Shown: one piece after another, positions 1-12,213 of the stretch
How the letters are laid out: every line of letters begins with the position of its first letter
Numbering within the stretch: the first letter of the stretch is position 1
Assembly (NCBI GenBank): GCA_003254885.1
Contig: QANT01004071.1
Location: 1 to 32,370 of the forward strand
Length of the DNA stretch: 32,370 nucleotides
Reading direction: 5' to 3'
Source of the DNA: Purshia tridentata
Taxonomy: Eukaryota; Streptophyta; Magnoliopsida; Rosales; Rosaceae
Translations under genes and position numbers: made by a program
Notes under the pieces: model-generated
Database searches by the model: none
What the model saw: only the letters and a program-made list of their open reading frames with translations
What the model was told of the DNA's origin: nothing

Positions 1-989
1 TTTTGTAATTGTTGGTAAGCATTTGTATTTATTTAATAATAATTACACGACTAATATTTAACTGATTTTCTCACGAAATTAATATTTAATAAATAATCTA
101 AAAAGTAAACACTTGTAGTCGTAATACTACATTACATAATAATAATAATGCAAGAGAAAAATGAAAACAAACGTGGAAAGAGACATGTAGCTAGCATCGT
201 GGCGAAAAAAAGAAAACATAATAGAGAGAATCCAATTATATAAGTAAGTTATATTTCCTAAAGAAGTAATATATATGTGGTGAATAGTACTGTAAAACTA
301 AATGATTAGCAAGTTTATAACTAATCTCATAATCCAAAAAATGTACTATTTTAAAGGTTATTATTGTAAAAAAACAACCAAATCATAAATTATTTAATTA
401 TCTAATTGTGATCAAATAATTATACAATCAATGTTTTTTATAAAAGCACATAAAGGATTGTTATTATAATTATAGTTAAATAACTTATGATTATGAAGAT
501 GTTTTAAAGAATGATATTTTTGAGGCGAAACTTAAAATAAATATTTGGATTGTGAGATTATATTTTATAATGGGCCCAATAATATAGTTAGGTTTGTATT
601 AATTTACTAACTAGTTTATTTTAAAGTATTTTTTTATATGTAGCTTTACTTATTTACTTAACATTATTGATAAATTTAGAATGTTTCTTATTTCTCTTTA
701 TCGGATGCGATTACGCGAGTGAGGTTGGGACAATGAACCGACAAATTTGTACGATGTGACCACATAGTGGAGACCCATAACAAGTGACAAGTCGCATCAA
801 ACTAACTAGCTTTCTCATTAATCGTGCATGTGAACTTAAATGGCATAAGGTCACTACTTTAGAAATTTAGAACCACAAAAATGTATTATGTTTGGACTTC
901 TGAAAGCTAAAAAGAAGAGAGAGAGACATACTGAAAATGAGATTTCGAATTGACCAACATGTGTGTCATCGAAGATCCAAGGCTATAGT

Positions 990-1096
990 AAAAATAAAGT
1001 TGATTTCCTTTCCTGTATTTGCTAATGATCATAAATCAAGATAAAAATAAATTTGATTTCTTTTTATGTGTTTGTAAATGATCATAAATCAAAATA
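990..1096. repeat. diverged tandem duplication, two units of about 53 bp
   Basis: Two adjacent units share the order AAAATAAA-TTGATTTC-TTTT/CCTT-TGT-TTTG-TAATGATCATAAATCAA. Unit 1 covers about 990-1041 and unit 2 about 1043-1096. The longest shared exact run is AATGATCATAAATCAA. It looks like an old local duplication in noncoding DNA. Confidence 0.6.
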
Positions 1097-1682
1097 AAAA
1101 TTAATTTAATTATTAATAAGTTTAAGTATTGTTAGCAAAGTTTTTTTTTCTTAATGCATATTTTTGGGTGTTTAAGAAAGTTAGAAGATAATTTTGGTAT
1201 GAAATTATAAATCCAAGTGGAATGGGAATTGATACCAAGTCCCTCAAGGAGTGAAATTGCTTTAAAAAAAAGAGTGTGTGTGATTCTTAATTTCGGAGTG
1301 TGTCCAACTTAATTTTTGATTATACAATATAAGTAAACACATGATTGGAGTGAAATGAAAATGACTTTGATTCGTTATAAGAAAACGTGACCCTAGAGTG
1401 ATACCATATGCTCTTATGTGGCTAGTGGAGGAACCCTAAATAATCACCAAGGCTACCTAACAATTGTCTTGGGCGAATGACCAGAGTTATCATTAGTAAG
1501 GCAATCCAATATGCAATAAGAATCGAACAAAGAGGTAAACATTTAACCAAAGGAATCAGATTCATAGAGAGAAAATAGATAATGGAATGTAAAGAGAATA
1601 AAACAGGAAAATTATTGCCTAGTGCTCAAACGGTCTTTAATACCTTGCCAAGCAAATTTATAGGCACAACTCTAAATCGCAA

Positions 1683-1762
1683 ATGGTGATGGTAGTGCTT
1701 ACAATGACGATATCAGTAGCGATGAATGATGATGATGATAATGATGACGAGGTGATGATCAT
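1683..1762. repeat. imperfect GAT/ATG trinucleotide tract
   Basis: The stretch is dominated by GATGATGATGATAATGATGACGA and shorter ATGGTGATGG-type units, a degenerate trinucleotide microsatellite. It produces short open frames on both strands (Asp-rich on plus, Ser-rich on minus) that I do not regard as genes. Confidence 0.6.
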
Positions 1763-2269
1763 AAATGTGGTGTGGTTTATTTTTTCATTTTTGAAACCTA
1801 ACTTATTTTTTTGTGTGATTTTAAGAAGAGATTTTTGGCTCATGAATGACTTGGATCATTTGCAAATTGCAACTTAAGGTCTAAAATATATTATGACGGA
1901 TTAAAAGCAAAGTTTACATGTTAATACACATACATTCATTATTAACTTAACTGGTCATTATTAATGATCATTTGGTTTAATGGATGACACATAGTCTCAC
2001 CTTTATTAGAAAAAGATTATAAATTTAAATATCATAAATAACAGTTGTCGATAAAGAAAAAAAATTAACGGGTCACTAATGGGTGAACTCGTTTGTGACT
2101 AGAAAGGATAAAGTCAACTCAAACACTGAATTCTTGTGCATATTTCAGTCATGTTCAAGTTAACAGGTGTAAATTTTGTCATATCTAGTCAAGGCAGAAG
2201 GCAGACTAAAGGAACTCTCTGAAAAAGAAAACAGCTTTTATTTGGATAATTTTGCTGGACCAATTTTTC

Positions 2270-2304
2270 AGCCCACCTGATTCTTCTGGGCCAAGCTGAG
2301 CCCA
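2270..2304. promoter_or_regulatory. cluster of site II (TGGGCC/T) elements upstream of the proteasome gene
   Basis: Three site II-type motifs lie within 35 bp: AGCCCA at 2270-2275, TGGGCC at 2287-2292 and AGCCCA at 2299-2304. They are about 260-290 bp upstream of the ATG. Such TCP-bound elements are common in promoters of plant housekeeping genes such as ribosomal and proteasome genes. That they act on the gene at 2563 is inferred from position. No convincing TATA box is seen, which fits a housekeeping promoter. Confidence 0.5.
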
Positions 2305-2562
2305 AAAATGCCATAAATGTCACTTTAAGATCCATAAAACCTCAAACCCGAACCCGCCACATGAGACGTCGTCGTGTTGCAGAATCAGATTTCAACTTTA
2401 GCTAACTTGGGAAAAAAGCTTTTGTTCCTCGTCTAAGTTCTAAATACTCCATCGCAGAAACTCAGTGTAGTCTGAAACACATAGCAGAAATAAAGACCCC
2501 ACGAACCCTAAGCAGAGAAGAAGAAGCAGAAGCAGAAGCACATAAATCGAAGCTTTTCAAGC

Positions 2563-5500
2563 ATGAGTCGCGGGAGTGGAGGCGGATACGACCGTCACAT
2601 CACGATTTTCTCACCTGAAGGTCGTCTATTCCAAGTGGGTATGTGATAATATCCAAACCTCCATTTTTGTTATATTTCAATCTAGGATTTGTGGGTTTTC
2701 TTGATTTTTGTTTCTTTTGGTTTTATGGGTCGCTGAGATGAAAGCCCAATTCGTTTTTCGTTTTAGTGCTGAAATCCGAGGAGAAGAGGGAAAAAAATCA
2801 CGATTTTGAATCTCGTTCTGTATAATACAAAAGGAATTAAAAAAGATGAAATCGAATGTTTAATTTTTTTGCATTAGTCTCAGTTTGGTGTGGGTTATAT
2901 CATTTAGCTCAATTAAGTAGCTCAATTTGTATAGTTTTGGGATTTTCAGCTTCATGGACTGAAAATGCACTCTGAATTTCGATGGTTGAACTTGATCTCT
3001 GGTTTGGATGCTGAGAAATCTGAGGAAAATAGAAGAAATTACGATTAGAGTCCCATTTTATATAAACGAAAACAAAATACATTTAAAATTTCATTTTCAT
3101 ATGTATTTTCAGGTAGGATTGGGGTGTAAGAATGGAATATGGTTTTAAGTTAATGATTACTAGCATGTAAGGGATGATATGTTCTGATTTTGGTTTTTTG
3201 ATGATTGAATAGAGTACGCTTTCAAGGCTGTTAAGGCTGCGGGGATCACCTCAATTGCTGTCCGGGGAAAGGATTCAGTATGTGTTGTGACTCAGAAGAA
3301 AGTCCCAGTGAGTATTGTTGGTGAGTCCTTATTTTACCACAGCTTGATTTTGTGCGGGTTGAAAATATATTCTGTAATTAATGCAGGACAAGCTTTTGGA
3401 TCAGGCAAGCGTCACTCATCTCTTCTCGATCACAAAGTACCTTGGGTTGCTAGCTACTGGCATGACAGGTTTCTTATTTTCCTCTCCTGTGAAGCTTGTT
3501 GGAAGCTCTAACTCAGACACATTTATTGTTAAGACAGTCTATTCTTAAGTAATTTTGTTGTTCAAAAGCTCACATTTGGTTCATCCTCATGGCATGTTAT
3601 TTTTCTAGCTGATGCGAGGACCCTAGTTCAGCAAGCAAGGAATGAAGCAGCTGAGTTTCGATTCAGATATGGATATGAGATGCCTGTAGATGTATTGGCT
3701 AAATGGTAATAACCTTAACATTCTATAACATATCATGCTAAATTACAATTAATCTTTTGTCATGCAGTTTACAGAACTGCTATAGTGCATTTTATTTTAG
3801 GTTATGCTTAATCATATCCATTTTGCAGTTTTCTCTTTTGCTAGTGTACGTGTTGAGTTTAAAAGTTCAGAAAAGATATTTTCACCCCTTCCTCTCATTT
3901 GGATATGTAGAATGATGAACTTCATAATGTGGTGCTGTGGTCCCATGGAATATAGGACTTATTGTTCCTTTAGCTTATAATTTCTTTCCCCTCATTATGT
4001 TGTATTATGTAGGGAATTTTTAAAAATAACCCCTTTTCTTTATCTCTCTTTTTTTCAAATATGTATATGTTATGATTTTCGTATTGACTTAAAACATCTA
4101 GTTTCTTTTCTTAGTAGATGCAATAGTACTCTAGGTTTAAATAAAAGAAGAAGATAATGGTTCAAAGTATTCGTAGTGAGGTGTTGGTGAGTGCCTTGTC
4201 TGCTTAAGCTTAGAATTCAAGGGATTTAAATCTTCTAATTGGGATCCCAGTCATTACTTTCTGTAATTATAACTCCAAAGTGTACAATTCTGCATCAAGA
4301 AAATTCCCCCACATCAAATGTACTTTTGCCTCTTAAATTTGTTAAATTTAGATAGCAGTTAACGAAGGGTCTTGTGAACCTGGCCATTGGCCAACACCCA
4401 TTTCCTGGAGAGCCACTAAACAGTTAACTATGCTTTAAATCTTGCCTCTTGCTGTCTCTTTCCATAAATAAATCTAAGTTTATTTAAATTACAGTCAGAA
4501 TAGTATAGATTATTCTATATGATTGCAAGGCCATCTCATGATCTTCTATTGGTATCGTTTGTATGACAGGATTGCAGACAAATCACAAATCTATACTCAA
4601 CATGCTTATATGAGACCACTTGGAGTAGGTTTGTTTCTAGTCCTTTCTACAGCAGAGAATAACCCCTTTTCTAGCATTAGCAAAGAACTACATCATTTAA
4701 TAATGTTTAGTGACTTCTGTTTCTTTCTTCCTCTTGTTTCTCTTCTGCTCCACCCCGTTTAGTTAACTTTATTAATTGTCTTCGTGTTTTTTCTGATGCT
4801 ATCCCTTTCCTAACAATATAATGTTTGCTTCTGAAGTTGCTATGGTTTTGGGCATTGATGAAGAGTGTGGACCTCAACTCTATAAGTGTGATCCAGCTGG
4901 CCATTACTTTGGTCACAAGGTATGTAATGCTTTGTGCTCTACTCGTCAATGCTGCTATGTCTGTCTAGAGAATCTATCTATATTGCTAGTTCTCAAATGA
5001 TCAACAATTCTTAAAAAACAAAAAATGATCAAGAATTATGCATCTTAGGCCACAAGTGCTGGATTGAAAGAACAAGAGGCAATTAATTTCTTGGAGAAGA
5101 AAATGAAGAATGATCCTGCATTTACTTATGAGGAGACGGTGCAGGTAGACATTACTTATCCTCATATTGATTTACAGTTGTGATCTTAGATTGACCATGA
5201 CCCAATTGCTTTCTGGAGATTTTAATAGGCTGTGGTGAATAAAGTATGATTATGTGATATTTAACAAAAATAGAAATTTTTATATGCTATGCATGATTTC
5301 TTCTCTAACTTCATATATTGCTTTTATTGTTAGACTGCAATTTCTGCCCTGCAATCAGTTCTGCAAGAGGATTTTAAGGCAACTGAAATTGAGGTATTGG
5401 AAACACCTTTATATTGTTAGAATGTTTTTACTGTTCCTAGATGCATCGTTGTATTCACAATGTTAATAAACTTTTTATTTCTATGTGACCGTCTTTGAAT

Positions 5501-5867
5501 TTCCACATAGGTTTTACCATGTCTCCACATGGCAGTGTGTTGATAATTCACATCATATCAAATTTCTGTACATAGCTGTCAAATAACTTTTTCTTGAGGC
5601 AATAAAGTTTAGTTTCCATATCATATGTTTATACTTGTATATCCCAATTACTATCAATTTCCTGGGCATAGATGGTATGGGTAAAAATTTGGACATTGTT
5701 TTATGTGCCACATTCTTTGCAGATGAATTGGATCAAATGTGGTTTGTGCTAATCTGTTATTGACATTTTTGTAGGTTGGAGTTGTGAGGAAGGAGAATCC
5801 TGTGTTTAGAGTCTTGTCCACTGACGAGATTGATGAACACTTGACTGCTATAAGTGAGCGAGATTGA
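2563..5867 (+). CDS. PAA: 20S proteasome subunit alpha type-6 (PAA), nine exons
   Basis: This encodes the alpha-1/alpha-6 class subunit of the outer ring of the 20S proteasome core, a structural, non-catalytic subunit in cytosol and nucleus. Coding exons are 2563-2638, 3213-3307, 3387-3468, 3609-3705, 4570-4628, 4837-4919, 5049-5144, 5334-5393 and 5775-5867. All introns are GT-AG, and the 741 nt encode 246 aa, the family's usual length. The N-terminal proteasome alpha signature ([20 protein letters not shown], residues about 9-28) is intact. Other conserved stretches are [35 protein letters not shown] and [16 protein letters not shown]. The protein ends in LTAISERD. The purine-rich leader (AGAAGAAGAAGCAGAAGC) lies just before the ATG, which is the only start giving the canonical [12 protein letters not shown]. 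Several exons are only 59-97 nt, so single-frame scans miss the gene. A possible poly(A) signal is AATAAA at 6193-6198. Confidence 0.97.
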
Positions 5868-6199
5868 GCCCTGGGCAAAACTGATTCTGTCTAGAGGGAT
5901 GCTCGCATTTGATAACATGCTGGATACATTTTTTTCTCCTCCCATTTGGGAATTTCAGATTCGGATGTTAAGTTAAATCATGAAACAAATGCTAAGCAAT
6001 TTGCCTCGGATGTTTTATTTCACCTTGTGTAACTTTTGTTAGTTGAAATTATGTTGAACTGTTGGATTGCGTGCGACTGCCAAAAATGAAAAAAAAGTCC
6101 TGTTTTCATGATTTGTATCTGTTTCCAAAATTAGTAGTTGAGCGAAACAACTTGATGCTGCAAATTCTTGGTATGTGCTTTTAGGTGATTTTAATAAAA

Positions 6200-6700
6200 T
6201 ATTATCCTTTAAAGTGATCGGATGGTAGAGTGTAAAAATGATATATTTTTAATTAAATATTAAATAAATTGATATAGTCTTCTTTAATTATTTGATTGCT
6301 TGAAAGGATTAAATTTTTCAAGAGAGGCTAATAGCATAGTCTTGAAAGGTAGGAGCGGATCTCAAAAAGTGACATTTATAATAAACTTGTGGATGTTATC
6401 AGGATTTGGGGTGCTATCAAAAAAGAAAAAAAAATGAAAGGTTGTTCCCTATAAATTAAATTAGATTAGATGGGGTGTTATTTTCATCTTTTAAACTGTA
6501 TTTGCACTCTTATTAGATGGGGGTTTCAATATGCTTGCTTGGCTCCATCTCTTTGAACTGAAAAGACCAAAAAGGACATAGATTTGTGGAACAGAGAGGT
6601 CTACAATTTCCTAGACAATGCTAATGTAGCATTAAGGGTAGTTCTGGCAATTACCAATATTACGTTATTGATATTATAATTATGTACATAAATCACTTGG
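6200..6700. other. intergenic spacer and upstream region of the lipase gene
   Basis: AT-rich spacer between the 3' end of the proteasome gene and the lipase leader. I see no coding region and no clear TATA box. The lipase promoter should lie in its right half. Confidence 0.5.
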
Positions 6701-6709
6701 TTTTTTTCT

Positions 6710-7368
6710 GTGAGGCAGTTTCACAACCGCTCCTCTGATTCGCGGACCACCCAGTTGAAGTCGGTTTCTAATCTCTACACCTTCCCACTCAGCCTCTTTT
6801 CCTTACCGCCACGTATCTTAACCTCTCAAAACGACAACGCGCGAAGCTTTGCCGTTTCGCTTCCAAAAAACTCTGCAAAGTTCTCAAAGATAAAACCTGA
6901 GAACGAGGACCTAATTCGATTCTTTAGTATAATTACTTTTGATGCCTTAGAGACGAAGATATTAAACCCCCTATAATTTTGGCCAAAATCGATCTCTTCA
7001 GGTACGTTTGCTTACGCTTACTATCACATAATATTAAAATTTTCCTTGTCTCACAAATGTCTCTCAGATTTGGGAATTTTAGGTTTAACCAATTAATCAT
7101 TTTAATCAGGTTTGCTCGAATTGGATTTCTGCTTTTGCTTTTGAAATTGTTTAAATTTTCCTGCTTTCGGTTGCTTCTGCTTTTATCATTTCTAGTTTTT
7201 TACGGTAATTGAGGAAAAAATAGATGCAATGGAAGCTTGGAGATATTGCATTTTGATTTGATATGTGAATTTTAGCTTCTGAGGTTAATTAAAAATCGAA
7301 TCTTGTTATACCTTTGTTAATTGTTAATTGTTGTTTGAATTTTAATTTTTTTCAGGGACAGTAAGCTA
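6710..7368 (+). promoter_or_regulatory. probable 5' leader of the lipase gene with a leader intron
   Basis: A strong donor (CTTCAG/GTACGT, intron from 7002) and a polypyrimidine acceptor (TTTTTTTCAG, intron to 7355) bracket an AT/T-rich 354-nt intron just before the ATG at 7369. The likely first exon, ending at 7001, is richer in GC and CT. Open frames here (6710-6976 and 6979-7212) have no protein-like composition. The transcription start is not determined. Confidence 0.55.
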
Positions 7369-10300
7369 ATGGCAACTGCAACCATGGCAACGGCAGCCGG
7401 TGCAGCTGCTCTATTATATTACACATTGAACCGGAAGTTACAGTCCACCACGTCTGGCGCTGATGATGACGAAGCCAGTAGTAGTAGTTTGTCCAATCAT
7501 GCCCCTATGGGAATTGACCGTGTTTCGCATAGGTTAATTCAAGCCCCGGCAACGTGGTTGGAGACCATTTCGACCTTGTCAGAGACTCTTAGGTTTACTT
7601 ACTCCGAGACTTTGGGGAAGTGGCCTATAGGGGATTTGGCATTTGGAATCAACTTTCTTCTAAAGCGGCAGGTAAAAGGCTTTCATGGTACTGTGGGATG
7701 AATTCAGTCGTCTACTTTGATTTGATGATTACTGAATATTTTACTCAATTTATAGTTGGGAAAAAACTTCTGTTGAATTATGGAAAGCGTCATTCTAACT
7801 GAGAGTTAAAACAGAATTGTTGAGAAATTGTAACTTCATATTTTGCAGCTTTCAGAAAAATTAGTACTCCACATTTTGGGAAATCACCTATGCTAGAAGT
7901 TTACCCTATGACTTCTGCTTTAGGATATTAATGAAACCGAAACAGGCATTGTTTATTTCAGATGCTGTCTGTGAATCTGTAGATGATATATTCTTTTCAA
8001 AAGAGTAACAGACATGCTATCTTCTTCATGTATTCTTTTTTGTTTCTGATACCAAATTTCTAAACGAGTTCGCTTCATGTTTATATCAAGCGGTTATTCT
8101 TTGAATGGAAGAATGATTTTTGACAATATGTTGTCTATATGTTGTAGGGACACTTACATGTGGATGGCGTATTTGGTGGAACAGACAGTCAACAGCTAAA
8201 AGGATCCGAAATAATTGCTGAACTTAAATACCTCTTAAACTTATTGACACTGTGTTGGCATTTTTCAAAAAAACCTTTTCCCTTGTTTTTAGAGGAGACG
8301 GGCTATTCCGAAGAGAATGTTCTTCTTCAGGAACCCAAAGCAGGAGTAAGTTAGTGCTACTGTTGTACTCATTGTTCATCAATGGCTCTATGCATGATTT
8401 AACTGTCAACAGTATTGAACAATTAGTTACGCTGCATCTATCCATTAATATGAACTGCCTTATTTTGGTTTTGCAGATCTTGAAGCCTGCTTTTACAATT
8501 CTTGTTGATCATAATGAAAAATGTTTTCTCTTGTTGATTCGTGGAACCCATAGTATCAAGGACACTCTGACAGCTGCAACGGGAGCTGTTGTACCATTCC
8601 ATCACAGTGTTGTACAGGAGGGAGGAGTCAGTGATTTAGTTTTGGGTTATGCACATTGTGGAATGGTTGCGGCTGCTCGATGGATTGCAAAGCTTGCAAA
8701 ACCTTGCCTTCTAAAAGCACTTGATCAATATCCTGGCTTTGAACTTAAGGTAATGGAATTGATTGGATGTTTTCTATTCTAATATTACTCATCTGAATAA
8801 ATCAATTAGCTGGCATTGTTATGAAGATAATTTTAAATCACGTACAAGATCTCCATCGTGTGATAGTAGTTTCTAGAAAGTTGAAAGTATACTGTTGCAG
8901 GGGACTTCTTGGCCTTAAAACTTTCCATAATAATATTTTTTAGATCTTTAATTGTTTTTTCATGTAGCAGCTTTGCTGCTCCATGTGCTCAGCAGCGATT
9001 TATTGATTGGTTGATTAGTTATTTTCAGCATAGTTCATGCCTGTTAACTATCTTATTCTTTACGTAAGTTTGCATTTAAACCATATTACCAGTTACAGTT
9101 TCCTCTTGGAACTTGATGGAACTTACAATCTCTTTGATGTGTATTCATGTAAACATATGGTTCAAATGTCTCTTCGTAACCCATATTGTGGCTTGCAATG
9201 GTTCATAATATCAATTAATTATCAAAACTAATGGTTTCTGACAGATTGTAGGGCATTCTTTGGGTGGAGGCACTGCGGCACTTCTAACATATATATTGCG
9301 CGAGCAGAAAGAACTGTCAACAACCACCTGTGTTACATTTGCTCCAGGTTCGTGTTCATTACATGCCATAGAAATATTATTTGATTCCTACATATTGAGT
9401 TCGGTTCTTTTCTAGATTCCTCACTCCGATAAATACTTTTATTTATGCCATTTATTATTTTATTCGATGTTTGTTTAGTTTAGCGTGATAGAACAGTTCG
9501 TTCTTCATTTTAAAAAGTATTGTTATTAGTGCTCACTGGTATAACAATGCAGCTGCATGCATGACGTGGGAATTGGCAGAATCAGGCGGTGATTTTATTA
9601 CTTCTGTTATTAATGGAGCTGACTTAGTGCCCACTTTCTCTGCTGCCTCAGTGGATGATTTGCGTGCTGAGGTTATGTTCCTAAACTCTGTGATTAAGTA
9701 TTTTAATTTACTACCTCATCTGAATTGGATTGGAGGTTCCTTGGAATATTTCTGTCATACTTTCAATATATGTTTCTTTCTAACATAATATTTTATGAAA
9801 TTTCATTTTCTTTTTACAGGTGACAGCATCTGCTTGGCTAAATGATCTGAGAGATCAGATTGAGCAAACAAGAATTCTTAGCACTGTCTATCGTTCTGCT
9901 TCAGCTTTGGGTTCACGGCTTCCATCCATTGCCAGTGCTAAAGAAAAAGTTGCTGGGGCAGGGGCGATGCTGCGCCCTGTTTCTAATGGTACACAGGTAT
10001 CCTTTTTCCTTCTATACTAAATTTGTTGCACACTCATCTTTTCCTTTCTGAACCTGGAATTTTCCGTCATAAAGAACCCTTGTAGTTGCAAGGTGGCTTG
10101 GCACCGAATTCACTTGATGTTCTATTTAATCATTGGGTTGGGTTGTGAAACTTCCATTTTGCAGGTTGTTATGAGAAGAGCCCAGAGCATGGCTCAGGCA
10201 GCATGGGCACGTCCTTCCCTTCGCTTGTCGTCGTGGTCATGCATAGCTCCCCGTCATAGAGCCACAGCTGCTCATTCAAACTCCAATGACGAAGGAATTG

Positions 10301-10989
10301 GAGAACCCTCTGGTGGAAACTCAGAGACTTGTGAGCCTCTTATTACATCCCCCAAGAAAATGACAAGCTCGACTGCTATTGAAGCTATTGACCTTCCTGT
10401 ATCTTCATCTGTAACAATGGAATGGACTTCAGATATTGAATGTTCTTGTTCTGATGGGATGCATCCACACACTGATTGCGATGGCAATAATGAAGGTGAG
10501 GGGATCACAGACCATGATAGACATGAAGACCGTATGACTGAAGCTGAATTGTGGCAACAACTTGAGCATGAGCTTTATGATAGAACAGAAGGTGAGGAGG
10601 CCGATGTGGCAAATGAAATAAGGGAAGAAGAAGAAGCGGCAATTGCAGAGGTAGGTGATGTCCAGCCAGAGAGCTCTTCTCCAGAAATGAAGGAAGCACA
10701 CAGATTTTTTCCCGCAGGGAAAATCATGCATATCGTTACCCTTCACCATCGTGGTACCGAATCTGCTGACTGTGAAAGTGGTAGCCCTAGCTCTATTGGC
10801 TCGGGTAATGAACAACCAGAAGAAACTAGTATTGGTATTTTCCTCACTCCAAGATCTCTGTACAGTAAACTTAGGTTGTCACAAACCATGATTAGCGATC
10901 ACTTCATGCCAGTCTATAGAAGACAGATTGAAAAGCTAATTAAAGAACTCGAGGAAGAAGCACTTTCCATCGGAGAGGCAGAATTATAG
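7369..10989 (+). CDS. class 3 lipase / Sn1-specific diacylglycerol lipase-like protein, seven exons
   Basis: Coding exons are 7369-7671, 8148-8345, 8477-8749, 9245-9347, 9553-9671, 9820-9996 and 10165-10989. They total 1998 nt, 665 aa, with all introns GT-AG. The N-terminus is Ala-rich and hydrophobic (residues about 1-20), a possible membrane anchor. It is followed by a Lipase3 N-terminal-type region and the alpha/beta-hydrolase core. The nucleophile elbow is GHSLGG, with Ser263 encoded at the start of exon 4. The likely acid is Asp316 in VINGADLVP. A likely catalytic His is His637 in TMISDHFMP near the C-terminus, as in DAG lipases. Between Asp and His lies a long Ser-rich then acidic region (about residues 390-580, including EIREEEEAAIAE), followed by FFPAGKIMHIVTLHHRG. 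Plant relatives are annotated as class 3 lipases or calmodulin-binding heat-shock proteins. The expected reaction is hydrolysis of acylglycerols at membranes; the substrate cannot be read from the sequence. Confidence 0.93.
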
Positions 10990-11324
10990 GAAGAGGGACA
11001 TTGGAACGATAATGTGTATATGCACTGTACCATAAGGGACTTGGATTTTGCCCCCCATCAGTTTTGAATCTGAGCTGCATAGAGAAGGTAGTACTTCACT
11101 GTTTTGCTGCATTTAGAGACCCGACTTGCAAATCAAATGACCTAATGGGAGGCTACTCTTGAATAAGTTTTGCAGGGAAATAGGTTTGAATGTCATATCG
11201 CTTGACCTGTATGCAGTCTCAAAAAGTCCTCGTCTGCTGTAAATTACAGGGGGGGAACATAGAATGGAAGGGACTAAGGGCTATAGCCCCTGCAAACTTC
11301 TGAAGAAAAGAAAAAAGAAAATTC

Positions 11325-11330
11325 AATAAA
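11325..11330 (+). terminator. poly(A) signal AATAAA for the lipase gene
   Basis: AATAAA occurs 336 nt after the lipase stop codon and is followed by a TGTGTCTTCTATTCTTCT tract. This is the usual layout of a plant 3' end. It is the first canonical hexamer I noticed in the 3' flank. Confidence 0.5.
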
Positions 11331-11519
11331 TGTGTCTTCTATTCTTCTCGTGAACATTAATGAGATTCTCATATTTGAATTCTCTAACCATTTTTAAATT
11401 GGGATTGTTTGCAACTTTTTGGCTATACGAAGGTTGGACTACTGTTCCACCACCCATTTATGGGGTTTTTGCAAATTGAGGGAGAGAGAAAGGGAGGTGG
11501 AGGGCTGCCGGTCTTATCC

Positions 11520-11668
11520 ACCGACAATGAGGTAATGAAATGGAGGGGTTGCTGGCGGGCTACAAAGAGGTCAGGGGTGGAGGGTGGGGTGGGCCGCTGC
11601 TTGTAGGGATATTATCCTCCCAAATAGCCTTAATAGCGGACCTTTTTTGTTTAAAAAATCAGGCATTT
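11520..11668. repeat. left copy of a duplicated segment ending at an N
   Basis: This 149-bp copy starts ACCGACAATGAGGTAATG and ends AATCAGGCATTT, directly before the single N at 11669. It matches 11670-11806 almost base for base. The exceptions are a 12-bp extra block (GTTGCTGGCGGG) after TGGAGGG and one T/A difference in the GTTTAAAA run. The pair may be an assembly artefact. Confidence 0.9.
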
Positions 11669-11669
11669 N
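11669..11669. other. single undetermined base (N)
   Basis: This is the only N I noticed in the window. It sits exactly at the junction of two nearly identical copies, which suggests an unresolved join between contigs or haplotypes and not an isolated low-quality base call. Confidence 0.95.
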
Positions 11670-11806
11670 ACCGACAATGAGGTAATGAAATGGAGGGCTA
11701 CAAAGAGGTCAGGGGTGGAGGGTGGGGTGGGCCGCTGCTTGTAGGGATATTATCCTCCCAAATAGCCTTAATAGCGGACCTTTTTTGTTTTAAAAATCAG
11801 GCATTT
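11670..11806. repeat. right copy of the duplicated segment after the N
   Basis: This 137-bp copy starts ACCGACAATGAGGTAATG immediately after the N and ends ATCAGGCATTT. It lacks the 12-bp block present in the left copy. The sequence then continues uniquely with CCAAGCCCC. Confidence 0.9.
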
Positions 11807-11935
11807 CCAAGCCCCTTTTTTCAAAATTTAAAGTCATCTCAAAGACTCAATCTAAATACATGTAATTCAATCAGTTCACAAATTCAAAACATCAATTAAA
11901 ATAGGTCATTTTTCAGTTTTGGTACTTAAATTTTA

Positions 11936-12213
11936 GCCCGTGTTCCAATTATAGTTATTTAAACTTTTATTTTATCCCAATTTGATAGATAATTTGTCTT
12001 CTGCCAAATAATCCCAAGTGAAAGGAAAAAAAAAATATTATTAATTCCAATATGGTACATTATCTTTCATGAATGGACTAATTGACAGTGGGTATAAAAC
12101 ATGTGCAAGACACTAAAATATGTTGGTATAATTTCATGGAAAGTAGTATTATATATCAGATTGGGACAAAATTAGTACATATAATAGTTTAGATACTAAA
12201 TTGGACAAGGGCC
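11936..12213. mobile_element. probable MITE (about 280 bp) with imperfect terminal inverted repeats
   Basis: The left end (GCCCGTGTTCCAATTATAG ... TATCCCAATTTGATAG, 11936-11988) is an imperfect inverted copy of the right end (about 12153-12213). Read on the minus strand, the right end gives GGCCCTTGTCCAATTTAGTA ... TGTCCCAATCTGATA. The interior has no coding capacity. This fits a non-autonomous DNA transposon, perhaps Mutator-like, but no clean target-site duplication was found, so the superfamily is not assigned. Confidence 0.5.

Larger units (their letters stand above)
1..2260. other. AT-rich intergenic region without a recognisable gene
   Basis: I see no open frame with protein-like composition on either strand. 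The two short frames near 1658-1877 overlap a low-complexity GAT/GATGAT tract and have no family resemblance. Visible structure is limited to a diverged tandem duplication at about 990-1096, a homopolymer-rich AT background, and the promoter of the proteasome gene at the right end. Confidence 0.6.

Noticed and set aside
1658..1877. Short frames on both strands with Asp- or Ser-rich runs
   Set aside because: Produced by a degenerate GAT trinucleotide tract; no start context, no splice signals, no family.
10429..10815. 128-aa minus-strand frame
   Set aside because: Antisense to the last lipase exon; composition is that of a complementary-strand shadow of an acidic region.
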